A DNA stretch of 64,000 nucleotides from Rotaria socialis (taxonomy: Eukaryota; Rotifera; Eurotatoria; Philodinida; Philodinidae): contig CAJNYU010000224.1 in NCBI GenBank assembly GCA_905331475.1, forward strand, positions 62,001-126,000, read 5' to 3'. Position 1 is the stretch's first letter; each line of letters opens with the position of its first letter. Under the pieces are notes generated by a model that did no database searches, was not told the origin of the DNA, and was given only the letters and a program-made list of their open reading frames with translations. A program made the position numbers and the translations under genes. Shown here one piece after another: positions 1 to 11,400 of the stretch.

Positions 1-7
1 TCATGCG

Positions 8-832
8 TCATGTTTTTCGAATAAATGTTTCATTCTTTGGCATAAAAGTGGCCACAACTGCATGATGATCAGTCGCACCATGAGTATCTACAATGAAACA
101 CTCTGTCAATACCCATTCATCGTCAGGTAATGGATGCAAGAAGATATAATCAATACGAGTGTTGTGTGCACATGTTGTGATGTTTTCATCTTTTAATGTC
201 AGATTTATCTGCCGAAAAGCATCTTGATAACACCAGGTATCGACCACTTGTTTGGTAAGTTCGAATCTAGGTGGTTCCCATCTAATTTTTTCACGTTTTC
301 CAACAACGTTTTCATGGAAATATGTGTCGGAATAATCATCTCTTGTCAACGCATTCATATCACCGAGGAGTATATTTATATTGTAAGAAAGAGGAGAAAA
401 AGCATTGATTTGTTTCAATCGTTCATCTTCATCAAGATGATCAAGATGTGTCACAGCAAACGTTCGATTTTGTACGAAAGGATGATCACCACCCAAACGA
501 CAACGAAGCATTGCACGATCACCTCCTTTGCCGCTGGTCATAATTTTTTGATTAAAGTAATCAAGAATTGGATGACTAGAACCTATTGCATTTCCGTATC
601 TTGTTCCATGGGATGCACCAAAAACTGTGTGAGTTAATGATAGATCATTACACATAAGTATCCAATCATCATCGTTAATGACTTCTTGTACAGCGAGCAC
701 ATCCAGATTATATGGAGCAAGAATCGACACTAATTCTTTTGCATTACGTTTTAACGTTTTTGGATGAATAAATGAATGGACATTAATTGTACCTATACGA
801 AACGATGTCATCGTAGCTGGAGAATGTGCCAT
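8..832 (-). CDS. Endonuclease/exonuclease/phosphatase (EEP) fold protein
   Basis: Single-exon ORF of 274 residues with its own stop just inside the window edge. The order of motifs is that of Mg2+-dependent EEP phosphoesterases (DNase I, AP endonuclease, sphingomyelinase and CCR4-type enzymes): Asn17 in an INVHS motif, Glu50 in VQEV, a GDMNAL motif near residue 157, RIDYIF near 230 and a C-terminal TDHHAV motif near 253 that carries the catalytic His. All metal and catalytic positions look intact, so it is probably active on a phosphodiester, but the substrate cannot be told. No signal peptide or membrane segment is evident, so it is probably intracellular. The first Met is used; a second Met at residue 8 is equally possible. 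The lack of introns contrasts with the genes at 31-46 kb. Confidence 0.8.
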   Translation of the reverse strand: MAHSPATMTSFRIGTINVHSFIHPKTLKRNAKELVSILAPYNLDVLAVQEVINDDDWILMCNDLSLTHTVFGASHGTRYGNAIGSSHPILDYFNQKIMTSGKGGDRAMLRCRLGGDHPFVQNRTFAVTHLDHLDEDERLKQINAFSPLSYNINILLGDMNALTRDDYSDTYFHENVVGKREKIRWEPPRFELTKQVVDTWCYQDAFRQINLTLKDENITTCAHNTRIDYIFLHPLPDDEWVLTECFIVDTHGATDHHAVVATFMPKNETFIRKT

Positions 833-996
833 TTATAATTACAAAAATTGTTTTGTCAGTCTTTTAACATGAATGCCATAATCAATTTTGCAAGTGCACA
901 AATTTTCAAATACTATGCGTCATTCTTACACGTGCCCACTGCCACGACTACACTATTTTGCTTTCTTCTTAACTTTTCTTCTCTTTTTATGCCAAC

Positions 997-1243
997 ATGA
1001 AGGTTGTACAAGTCAATAGTGGAGGTAATGGTAAGCACGAGTTTCGCCATTTTGTCCTATCTGCATGAAAATAATGGCGATCTTATTCAATGCATTCCTG
1101 TTTTTATGCATAATTTTTTTTAAAACTAATTATTATTTTCAGAATCGAGAAGTTGTGAATGTTTATATGAGCCACAAGCATTTCAGAATCCATCTTATAC
1201 CAAACAAAAAATAGATTTCAACATTAAATTACGCAAGTTATAG
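997..1243 (+). CDS. Tiny two-exon ORF, 44 residues, unknown
   Basis: Exon 1 (997-1030) starts with ATG and ends at a GTAAGC donor. Exon 2 (1143-1243) follows a TTTTCAG acceptor and ends in TAG. The join keeps frame and gives 44 residues with a C-x-C pair and a basic C terminus (KLRKL). An AATAAA-like signal lies about 60 bases after the stop. It sits between the EEP nuclease and the glutamate receptor, both on the other strand. I do not recognise the family. There is no signal peptide or membrane segment. The support is splice-site quality and frame alone, so it could be chance. Confidence 0.4.
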
Positions 1244-1520
1244 GCGGTAGTATCAAACTAGATGCAATGCCCCTCTGTTGATGCGTAATTCTTGATTCAT
1301 TCGAATAAAAAAAGAAAGTCTCCCGAAATTTTACAGTTCTATCTACTATCTCCTAGTCCATGATACCTTGAAAATAGTTTTGCACGAAAAGTATCAGTTC
1401 GAAAACTCTTTGTAACGTCTTATCTTCTTCTACGTAGCTGTAGTAAAAGAGTTTTGAACTCTAACAAAACACAGAATATGAAAAAGTTCTTCAGACCTTC
1501 ATCTTTTCTAGAGATTCGTA

Positions 1521-4238
1521 TTAAGAAGAAGGATTAGAGTATCTTGTAGGTAAATTATTTTTTTGAGGTTCGGTATAGCGTCGAGTTGTTAACATATAGA
1601 AATAGTTTTTAATTGTCGAACGTTTGCTCCAAATGAATGGTAATAATGCAACAGCAGTGATAATGCCAAAGATGAGAAATAAACCAGCCATGGATTCAAT
1701 TCGCATAGAACTCAGCATTTCACTTTGATTGTCACAATTGGATGTTTGAAACCATTTCTTTCTCAACATATCCAAGTGGCCTAGCTCTCTTAGCGCCAAG
1801 ATGTTCATATCTAACTCTTGTCCATAAAGCCAATTCTTCGACATAGCAATACCAAACAGAGTTTCATCAAAAGTTTCCCCCACCACAGTTAAATTACAAT
1901 AGACATGATGAGTTACATAATCTGCAATTCCACTATCTAAAATAGTTGCATCAATAGTTCCGTTGAATAGACTATTTAAAATCTGTTGCCGGGATGTTGC
2001 TGGATAAAAGTTTCGGCTACCTCGCGAAATTTCTCTTACGTAATACTGTTCCATAGTTGTCTCTTTAATAATACCAATACGTTGAGAAGGTATCTTTCCT
2101 TTTTTTAAATCATCAATTCCATTAATAATGTGTTTTGGCCTTGCTTTTGTTAAATTTGAAGCTAAGTTTGCAGTATAAGTAGCGACTAGCACTAAGCTTA
2201 ACATGTATAAAGCAATAGTTAGTAAGCGTCCCGATGCTGTCGTAGCGTGAAAATCGACACCATATCCCATTATTGTACCAATTGAATACCAAATAGTCAT
2301 GACACCAGCAGACACTATCGATCGATTGCGTAAAGCTGCATTTTCTCCTCTCTCTAGCAGACATATCAAAATAGAAGCATAGATTGTAGCAGCCAAGGTG
2401 GCTATCCAAAGTTCATTTGAGAATGGTTTCATGTACGAGAACAGATCTACATCGGCGGACAGTGGTTTTCTAATGATGATGCTTAGTGAATTATCAAATA
2501 TAGATGTGGAAAATGAAACTATTTCTCTTCGTGTAGCGGTTACTGTTATATCACCGACCAAAATATCATAGTCTCCTTTTTCTAATGCAAGGATAGCTTT
2601 TGAATAAGAAATATTGCCAGGAATCGATGTGATATTAGGAATAAAATTCATTTTCTCGCGTAAGTGCTCAATAAGGTCAGGTAGATAGCCGATTAATTTT
2701 GTTTTGCTAGATTCGAACTCACCTTGCAAATATTCTCTGATTGCAAATGGAGCTGACATGAATATGCCAATGTTAAGAGTAGTACCAGATAAGGTAGCAC
2801 GATCACTCGGTATCACACATGAATTATTAGGCCATACAATAGTAAGCGGTTCTTTATACGTTTCCCATAAATTCTCTTCAGAATATTTCAACACGGGCAT
2901 AAAACCTACCCTCGCCGATAAAACTTGAGCATTTTGTGAAAAATAATAGATACCTTTGCTTCGATCTGTTCCATTTACTCTGTATTCTATGGGTCCTGTT
3001 ACGCCAATGAATGCCATTGAAGTAATTTGATCGAGAAATGAACTAGCATTCATCAAGTAGCGATCGAAGCAGAATGATGAGTTGACCAAGGATATACAAG
3101 AACGAGATGTCTTACGATTGCTCGTTGTACATAATCTTTCCAAAGATTTAATCAGTAACCAAGTAGCATCGAACGCAAATAGTGCGTATTGGTCAACATC
3201 ATTGCTTCCTGGAAATGATTCTGGCTCATATTGTTGCCATATTTCGTAGGCTGCATGTAACAGAGACACATTGATACTAGTATTGAAAACATTCCCAGTT
3301 ATTGGTTCGATAGTCAACATTCCTACCAATTTATGAGAAGATTCTTTGCTGAAACTGTCTAATGAAGGACTACAACTGAGAATCCAGAGAAAACGCGGGC
3401 CTAGAACATCTTGGTCCAAAGCATATTGTAAAATATTCAACGTAAACATCGGTACTGCCCACAGCACAATAATACGTGTTCCACTATTGAGCAGATAGTT
3501 TTTTAGATCACCTTGAATAGTACGTGTTGCAATGTCAAATTTTATCATTTCTCTGACTTTGAAATTGTTTCTCGTGAATGACTCACTGATTACTCTCATA
3601 CCACTGTATCCGTATGCATCATTTTGATAAATGATTACACACGATGTCCAATTGAATTTCATGAATAGATGAACAATAGACAATGCAGCTGATGTATCCG
3701 ATGGTATTGTGCGATAAAACGAAGAATATGCACTTCGACTAGATAGATCAGGATCAGTAGCAGTATAGGATACGACAGGAATACCAATAGTTTCAGCAAA
3801 AGCGGCGATCATGTGTGCTTCACGAGACAGTCTCGGACCAACAATACCAACTATGTTCGATGACGAAACAGCAAGACAGGTTTTTTTCAAACTATCTATC
3901 ACATTGCCACATGTTTGTTCAATGTGCCATCCGAGTGGATGTTCATCTACAGTTATGTTATATCTTTGCGAGAGTATTATTGCTGTTTTGAACATGGCAA
4001 GTAATTGAGCTGATTCTGATCTTGAGTCTGACAAGTTGATATCATTTTGAAAGAGACCCAGTAATTGAATCCTTGAGATAGTTGAAGGTGGCCAAGCTGC
4101 TCGTACGCCCTGTGTATTTAGCTGATTCGACATCAAATAGAATAGCACGCATCGCCAGAACCAAAGCAAAAACATAATCGTCGATCTACAATGCAGATGA
4201 GGCGAGTTAATCTTATCGATCATTTCTCTTTGCAACAA
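1521..4238 (-). CDS. Ionotropic glutamate receptor with GYG pore motif
   Basis: Intronless ORF of 905 residues with full animal iGluR architecture. A hydrophobic leader (about residues 20-36; Met22 may be the true start) is followed by an amino-terminal periplasmic-binding-like domain (about 50-440), ligand-binding half S1 (about 485-605) with the alpha-carboxylate-binding Arg in TATRREIVSFS near 569, M1, pore loop, M3 with ATYTANLASNLT near 685, S2 and M4 (about 850-872). The residue at the GluA2 Glu705 position is Asp768 (LDSG), as in NMDA-type subunits. The pore loop reads GTIMGYGVD (Gly658-Tyr659-Gly660), a K+-channel selectivity-filter-like signature. This is known in bacterial GluR0 and in AvGluR1 of the bdelloid Adineta vaga. 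It is therefore probably a plasma-membrane, ligand-gated, K+-selective receptor; ligand and selectivity are inferred. No disabling lesion is seen. Confidence 0.93.
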   Translation of the reverse strand: MLQREMIDKINSPHLHCRSTIMFLLWFWRCVLFYLMSNQLNTQGVRAAWPPSTISRIQLLGLFQNDINLSDSRSESAQLLAMFKTAIILSQRYNITVDEHPLGWHIEQTCGNVIDSLKKTCLAVSSSNIVGIVGPRLSREAHMIAAFAETIGIPVVSYTATDPDLSSRSAYSSFYRTIPSDTSAALSIVHLFMKFNWTSCVIIYQNDAYGYSGMRVISESFTRNNFKVREMIKFDIATRTIQGDLKNYLLNSGTRIIVLWAVPMFTLNILQYALDQDVLGPRFLWILSCSPSLDSFSKESSHKLVGMLTIEPITGNVFNTSINVSLLHAAYEIWQQYEPESFPGSNDVDQYALFAFDATWLLIKSLERLCTTSNRKTSRSCISLVNSSFCFDRYLMNASSFLDQITSMAFIGVTGPIEYRVNGTDRSKGIYYFSQNAQVLSARVGFMPVLKYSEENLWETYKEPLTIVWPNNSCVIPSDRATLSGTTLNIGIFMSAPFAIREYLQGEFESSKTKLIGYLPDLIEHLREKMNFIPNITSIPGNISYSKAILALEKGDYDILVGDITVTATRREIVSFSTSIFDNSLSIIIRKPLSADVDLFSYMKPFSNELWIATLAATIYASILICLLERGENAALRNRSIVSAGVMTIWYSIGTIMGYGVDFHATTASGRLLTIALYMLSLVLVATYTANLASNLTKARPKHIINGIDDLKKGKIPSQRIGIIKETTMEQYYVREISRGSRNFYPATSRQQILNSLFNGTIDATILDSGIADYVTHHVYCNLTVVGETFDETLFGIAMSKNWLYGQELDMNILALRELGHLDMLRKKWFQTSNCDNQSEMLSSMRIESMAGLFLIFGIITAVALLPFIWSKRSTIKNYFYMLTTRRYTEPQKNNLPTRYSNPSS

Positions 4239-5249
4239 TAAATAGTTAGCAGCATATAGGATATGAATATATGATCATAGGAGCAAAGAGGGCTTGTTTC
4301 AAAAGATCACAATTAGCTTTTTACGTGATTTACTTAGCATCGACATGCGCTTAGGCTTATTATATCTAGTCAAACATCATCAAAAACTAAGCAAAAAGTT
4401 ACAGTATACACAAATATTGATCGAAGGATTATTTTGTAAGATTGAAGAATACAGAAAAAGGTGAAAGAAAAGTGGGAAAAGATGAAAATTTGTTTCAAAC
4501 TATATTAAGCTCGTTATATGAAGATAAATTCCCATTCTTTGTTACCATTGCCATGTGTGCATGTATGAGCATGTTTTTTAGCTTACTCATGCATCAAATT
4601 TCACTTTGTCAGTTTTGTCATACATGTCAAACATGTTTAACCAAGTTTTTCAAAGTTAGTCATCAGAAATTGAAAAAGAGAAAGACAGTGCAATTATGCC
4701 TGTTGAATCAATAGGATTTTTTTAATACCGTCTTAAATCTCACTCCGATTGATAATATCAGTACATATCCTGATATTTATATTTTGGTATTTCTTTTATG
4801 TAAATAAAAATGAACAATGAATTTTGTTATATCACCGGTAAAATGACTTCATAAAATTCTTATTTATAAATATATATTTAAAGCCATGAACAAAAAAAAA
4901 GAATCGGTCTATTTGAAGTAGAATGTAAATCAAAGAGTGGTCAATGATAGTAGGATTCCTGGTTCATGTTGTTCCTTTATTCCAAAGTACAACATCGTTG
5001 CCCAGAGAGGATGATCGATGCATAGGTATTGCCTGTTTTGGACTGTTTCGTGTTGAAGATACCGATACAGCTGTCAACGGTTTAGAAGATACTTGTATCT
5101 TAGATAAAAGAATAAATTTGAATGAATATTCAAACCTAGATATTGAAGAAAAATCAACCTGATCTGCATAACTTTCTATATGTGAGTTGTTCTAAATCAT
5201 GAAAACGAACAGAAACTAGAAGTTATATAAATAATTAATTCTAATTCAA
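4239..5249 (+). other. Intergenic stretch with weak ORFs
   Basis: AT-rich DNA upstream of the glutamate receptor. An open frame at 4442-4714 would give a hydrophobic segment, a cluster of Cys residues (CQFCHTCQTC) and a basic tail. Another at 4944-5162 has no recognisable features. Neither has a convincing start or splice context, so I leave both uncalled. Confidence 0.4.
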
Positions 5250-5583
5250 CTATACTTGTTGTAATTCTTTTTGAGTTTTCATAAGAACTGATTTCACAGT
5301 TGTCATTAATTCATTTTTGAAATTTTCAATGTCTTGTTGTTGATCTATCCTTGCCGTTAAAACGTTTGAACTTCAAAAATAAGATTTAAATATAATCATC
5401 AAATTAATGTAAACAATCAACTAGGTACTCAATTGTAATATTTGTTTTGTTCGTTTTTTCATGATCATTAATTGCAGGATGTTTGTCTTTATTTTGTTCA
5501 AAAATTGAACAAACATAGCTATATGTTGCAAAATTTTCAAATGCATCCCATTGGCTATTTTGTGAGTCGTTTATTGGAATCAT
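5250..5583 (-). CDS. Possible small two-exon gene, helical, unknown
   Basis: Exon 5429-5583 begins with ATG (MIPINDSQNSQW). A 58-bp intron (5371-5428, GTACCT to TTGAAG) joins it in frame to exon 5250-5370, which ends in TAG. The 91-residue product has a Gln/Glu/Lys-rich C-terminal half likely to be helical or coiled-coil. A further good donor/acceptor pair (5656 and 5591) lies upstream, but I could not keep an open frame through it, so the 5' end is uncertain. No family is recognised. It could be the 3' end of a longer or decayed gene. Confidence 0.33.
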
Positions 5584-8444
5584 TTCTATGCTAATTTTTC
5601 ACCAGTATGTATAAAAGAAAATTTTTCAATGCAAAAAAAGACGCTTTATAACTTACTAAAAATAGGCGAGAATGTTTTTGATCGTGGAACATGATGTTTA
5701 TTTTTATCTCGAGTTCAAATCAAGTAATATAATATGTGGAATAATAATTAATGGAGGATAAGATAAAGGTATTCGTTCGAAATACTCACGAACAAATGAA
5801 TAACGTTGATAACGCCAATAAAATTCAGCGTTTTGCTGAATTTTACCAATTGAATCGCTAGATCAAAAGACAATCTAACACATAGATGGAACCGGTCGAG
5901 CTTTTTCTGCCCGGACCGGACCGGACAGTTACCGGCCGGTCTATAATAATGTGAAACTAGCGGATAGGATGTGTGCGCCACACTCATCAGTGCTTGGTTC
6001 TCAAAACAATTCATATAGGTTCAGTGTAGCGAAAACAAAAATGATAATTTAAGAGAAACTCCTGTTTGAAGCTGACTTTATTGAAATATTGCTAATGTAA
6101 TGCTTAACAAGTGATCTTGCGATTTATTTTCTGTTGATTGTGAACTAAAACTTAACTGTAGGGTTGACATACGCAGAATATTCTATAAATAAAATGTCAT
6201 AGAAAGCAAACGACGAACAGATAATCGAAGGAGATAAAAACTAACTGTTTTTTCTCTGCTTGGTAAAGTGCACTACCATACAAGAAAAATAGACTTTATT
6301 CGCTTCATTAATTTTCGATACTATATGATTCTACACCACCGAAATAATATATTTAGTCAATCTGATACCGTAACATGAAGTGATATTAGTGGTCGTTTTT
6401 GTATGTCATAGAAATACATGAGAGACACTTGTACCTATGCTTGCTGCTCTTGAATGTAGTGCACAACGAGCAATCAGACTAAAGTTGGTGTTTTTTTTAA
6501 TGTATAGTCAAATAGACTGATGTTGATTGATATCGTATCATGAATCGTCACTGCGAGAAGTGTTTTCAATTGGATGTTCATGCTTCCAGCTGCTCTAACT
6601 TTAATTATTTGGAGTAGCCAAAGAAACAAAATTTTGACATGACCAGGCAAACCCCAATGGGTGAACAGAAAGGTAATACTTTGCCGAAATCCAGTTGCAG
6701 AAGTGTAGATTTCAACTTTTCGCCCGCTTAACTAAACTTTTATCTCAATAACTATGCGGCATACAGTAATGAAGCAAATATTGATTTTAATCATAATTAG
6801 AATTTACACTAGCGTCTCACATTTTTCTATTGCTAGTTTTGTTTGTTACAGCTTTCATTTATATTCGAATCCGAATTTACTAGCGGCTAATAAACTGTAA
6901 CGTAACGCAACTGTGTTTGTTCACGTAAAATACTGGAAAATAGTTTTAAAAAAGCTCACCAGTGGCTTATGATTAGTATGTGATATTGGTTACTTCTTAC
7001 CAATTATAACTTATTTCTTTTCCATGACCGCGGAATGAAAGCTGGTATCGTTTAAACGGTTTTTCTTCCGAAAAACGTACTATCAATTCCGATCGAAGTT
7101 CTGCAGGATGAACTATTAGAAGGCGTTTTCAATCGTTAATTATTTGCCTGTATGCTAACACTAGACAACTGTATGTAACTGTAACTTCCTCTCATGTACA
7201 CCATAGTTATCAGATAAACTGCCGACGAAAACGATTCTATGCCATCGTACTTACATGAACTTTTCTCGCCGAAGGGAACAGTGACTTTCTATTACCTCCT
7301 TCCCCTGATATCCACTTATACAAATATGTCTTCATTTATAATTTATTTACTCGAAGTTTTATCGAAATAACACTTATGGATATATATATGTGGTTAGCGA
7401 AGCCAATTATTGTCAAGTAAATGTTGAGTCGAAACATATAACATAAACGCATGAATATTTATGAGGATAGGTCGTTATATTTTTATTGGGGTGAATAATC
7501 AACATCAAAAGATGATTATGAAAAACGAAATTTCTCAAATAAACAGTTGCTTGGAGAATAATGAATGTTAAAAATGCTTTCAAATTCAACAGTGAAATCA
7601 TATCCGCGAAGTGAACACGCGCGGTTTTGCACCGTCTACGGAGAAAAACCCTTTTTTTCTATGTCCCACTCTGGTTCAACATAAAAAAGGTTGTATAGCA
7701 AATACTTATTTCTTTCTGATTATACCAATAGGTGACAGATTTTAATTATATTTGTTTAAAAGAAAAACTAGGTTATTTTTAACTTTCTTACGTTTAATTT
7801 ACTTTTATCAGACTCAGAGGATTTCTGGAACTTCGTCAATTGGCGATATTCCAGGGGGTCTTTTGGCAAAAGTATGGCGCAGTTTCGCCACTGGCGAAAG
7901 TCTTATTGGCGAAGTTCCGGAATCTCCTATTTTATTCTTAATCCATTGAAGTTTTCAATGTTTTCAATAGATTTAGTGCAGCAACTCTTGAAATCTCTTT
8001 CTCCAGGAGATTAGACGCTGCAGTCATTTCTTCTTCCGAATTAGTTCGCTCTTGTTCTTATAATCATACGTTCATGTGGGGCATCAGGACCTCGTGTTCG
8101 ATTGACAACATCTCTACTTTTAATTAATTTCTGCTCCTGTTCATCATGTTTTGTATAACGTGAATAGGTTTCTTCCGAAGGTGTGAATTTGGGTGTGTTC
8201 GCTTAATGCTTGGCACCCGCACCCACAAATAAAAAAAAAAGATGATGATTATTAGAAAACAAACTTTATTCAAATAACAATCACAAATAAAGTTCATGAT
8301 TTCTTCAAGTATAAAAATATTCGTGTTTATTGTAATATTATGATCTGACATTGAGCTATCCATAAGTGAACACAGAAAAAAGCTACAATAGATTAAAAGT
8401 TGAGCATGTTTTACGTATGAGAATGACTTCATTCCTTAATCAGC
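5584..8444 (+). other. Gene-poor stretch of about 2.9 kb
   Basis: I see no convincing gene. It holds a short GC-rich tract of repeated CCGGAC/ACCGG units at 5891-5940, a palindromic element at 7823-7921 and a CACCCGCACCCACA tract near 8213 that recalls the telomere-like repeats of the right end. Confidence 0.5.
7823..7921. repeat. Palindromic (foldback) element
   Basis: The outer arms at 7823-7840 and 7905-7921 are near-perfect inverted repeats around GGAACTTCG, and an inner perfect 8-bp inverted repeat (TTTCGCCA and TGGCGAAA) lies at 7883-7899. The layout resembles a short foldback or MITE-like element. No target-site duplication could be assigned. Confidence 0.45.
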
Positions 8445-11400
8445 CTATATCTGATCTTGTTCAGGTAAAAGAAGTTTCGAAGAATTGAATATAATACTTC
8501 CAATGTGCGACATACGATATACACTTGTATTGTTTCGGTGGTTGAACAGTCGTTTAATGAATGCCAAGGGATTCGAATTAAATCGAGCTCGATCAATCTG
8601 TAATTGACGACGGTGTTCTGGGTCTTTGACAAATCCGTCGACTGAAATCCAATCGTTTTCAAACGCATTTTCTTCTGTTGGTGTTCGAAGTTTAGGACAC
8701 AATGCTAAACATTGACAGTAGGCTGTTTGCTCGTCAACAGTTTCGAAATAAGCTGTACCATTAAAAATAAATAATTCAACAAGCCAGTCCAAAGGAATAG
8801 CATCATGATTAGATTCGACGAAAGGAGGGATTGTCAAAGTAGGCGTATTGACAAAGATCGATTGATTTCGTTTTAGACGAGGAAGTAATAAACGTAACGA
8901 TGTGCTGGCTGCTTCGTTAGATGTTTTCTGACGATAAAGATACTGCAATTGTCCCATCAACCAGTTTGCTTCGAAAGCATTGACAAAAATAACATGTTGA
9001 CTTCGATAAAGCATCAGCCAACGTGGAGAACGTAAAAATGGATCCAATACGTCTCCATCGGTTTCAATCACTCGTTGAAACTCTGCCGAAATCCAAAAAT
9101 TTGGTTGCCAACTGTCAGATTGACACATTTCAAAGAATGTGGAATCAATAAACGCATAGGCCAAGGGACGAAATACTAAGGGTAATTCGGCCAAGTTTAA
9201 CATCGGCTCATCGAGATCGCACAATCTTTTTATTTCATCGTGTAGGATAGGCAAACATGAACGAACAGATCGAATAGATTTTTGTTCTTCTTCCTTTTCA
9301 TATTCTTGTTCTAACTCTTGTTCTAATTCTCGTTGTTGTTCTTCATCTAAAAATTGCGATAGACGTTGCTTCAGTCCACCATAGATAAGCATTCGTTTTT
9401 GTACAACATTGTGAATTTCTTCTGACCCAAAAATATTGGCATGTTGATAGCCAATCGTATAAATCTCTGATATTGTTCTTCGTACTTTCGATTGACCATA
9501 CATAGATTTTAATTCCACGATTTCCGGTTCCAAGCATTTCTCTGCTAGTTCTTCCATCATTTCATTTGTATAGATTTGCAGATGATTCATCCATTGAATA
9601 TTTTGAAAGGCACTGATTCGTCGTTGATAGCTAAGACTTTGTACAGCCCAATGATGCAATCCGTCCCAAGTGGCTTGTTGTGTGTTCTCATATACCCAAC
9701 GTAGAATGTCCTTGAGTTCAAATGAATCATTTAGATTGTGCGGATTTTGCTCCAGTAAATTTCTTTTCAACAAAACAATGTGTCGATGTACTTCATCTGA
9801 ACTCCAAAATGTTAATGAATGGCCATTTCCTAATCTACGCATTCGCATGCACGCTTGCACAAAACGATCTTTGGTAACACCACTTCCTAAGGTAACTGCA
9901 GCTGTGAATCCATTCGGGAACTTAAAATCAGTTCCTCGCGTATGTACTTCGTCTAGATAAATTACGCAACGATCTAATTGTTCGCTAGCAGGCGATGTAA
10001 GAAATGAATGATGTTGAAATTGTCGATCACAAACAACGACACAGTCGAATTCGAAATAAACAGCATAATCAATTTTGTTTTTATCCGATAGTTTCAACCA
10101 TTTCATAGCTATTTCACGATTTGTACCTTCAACCAAAAGAGCGCCTACATCAAGAATAACATTAATCATCGGTTTGTAATTCGTAATTTCATATAAGATT
10201 GTTTCCAAGTTCGCATACACTGGTAAATATCGATAGTTTTCATTTTCCGGCTGTAACAAATTATTAATCACAACAGCATCAGTTTTTTGCAACTGTGGCA
10301 AATCACATTGATGAATATCAACCGGCAATAGTAATTGCGTATCATTCGTACCACTGAAACCAGTAATAATATTTGTTCGTTCTGCTGAAGAAAAATTCCA
10401 AGCAGAAGCGACTAATTTATATGGAAATTGTTTCGCTTCTCGAGGAAAGACGAAATGGTTCAAGAAATAATTAATGATTGACATATTAAAGCGTAAAGTA
10501 AAAAAAAGTTGACGGATTTCTTGTTGGCAATCTTTTAGACTGATCTTTTTCCATTGCTGTTTGATGCTCTGAGGTGTATCATTATCATCTTCGTGTGAAA
10601 TCCATTCTGCATAAATCAATTCCGGATCTTGTTCTTCTCGATTTAAACGATCGAAGCACTGAAGCATTTGCGCATCATTTAAACCGCTGTAATAGTACGA
10701 AAGTTGTGTGAGGACAAGCGCAATGTCTGGATGACCGAACTCGGTTCTCTCTGCCGGAACGTCTTTAGCCCGAAATGGTACAGCCATTAATCGTTTAAAA
10801 TTCGAAGTGATATTAACACCATAATTAACGCGATAGCGCTTCTTAAAAGCAAAATATAGCACTTCCGATGATAGTAAACCACGAATGATAAGAAACATTT
10901 GAAGGTCACCGGATGAGAAACGATCACCGAGAATATCTATTGAGATGTTCGTGTCTAAAATGAACGATAAAATACACTGTTGATCCGTTTTTCGATATGA
11001 TCTTTGATTGAGCCAATCATTCGCAATCTTCGCACACAATTTGGGAAACGGTCCATATGATAATAATCGAAATTCAGGAAAACCACTTTTACGCTCCGGT
11101 GATTTATAGTAAAGGTCATTTTGATCACTTTGTGAAATATTTACAGCAAATTTTTTAACTGAGCTCAATATCCATTGAATGAGTTCCCAACGTTCTACAC
11201 CACCGTCAACTTGTTGTTGATGACCAACTGTATAAATTAATTGATATTTGCAATGTAAAATTTCATCAGATTCATCTAAAACATCTCGAATATATTTTTT
11301 CAACCATCTTTGTACACTTAACATCGAACGACCTGTATCAAATTCGTGCCGTCGACATGCATCAATAGTAAGTAAATCGAAAGAAAGAATATCTTCAGGT

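Noticed and set aside
5885-5945. CCGGAC/ACCGGCCGGT tract as a small transposon
   Set aside because: The inverted similarity is short and I found no flanking duplication; simple GC-rich repetition explains it.
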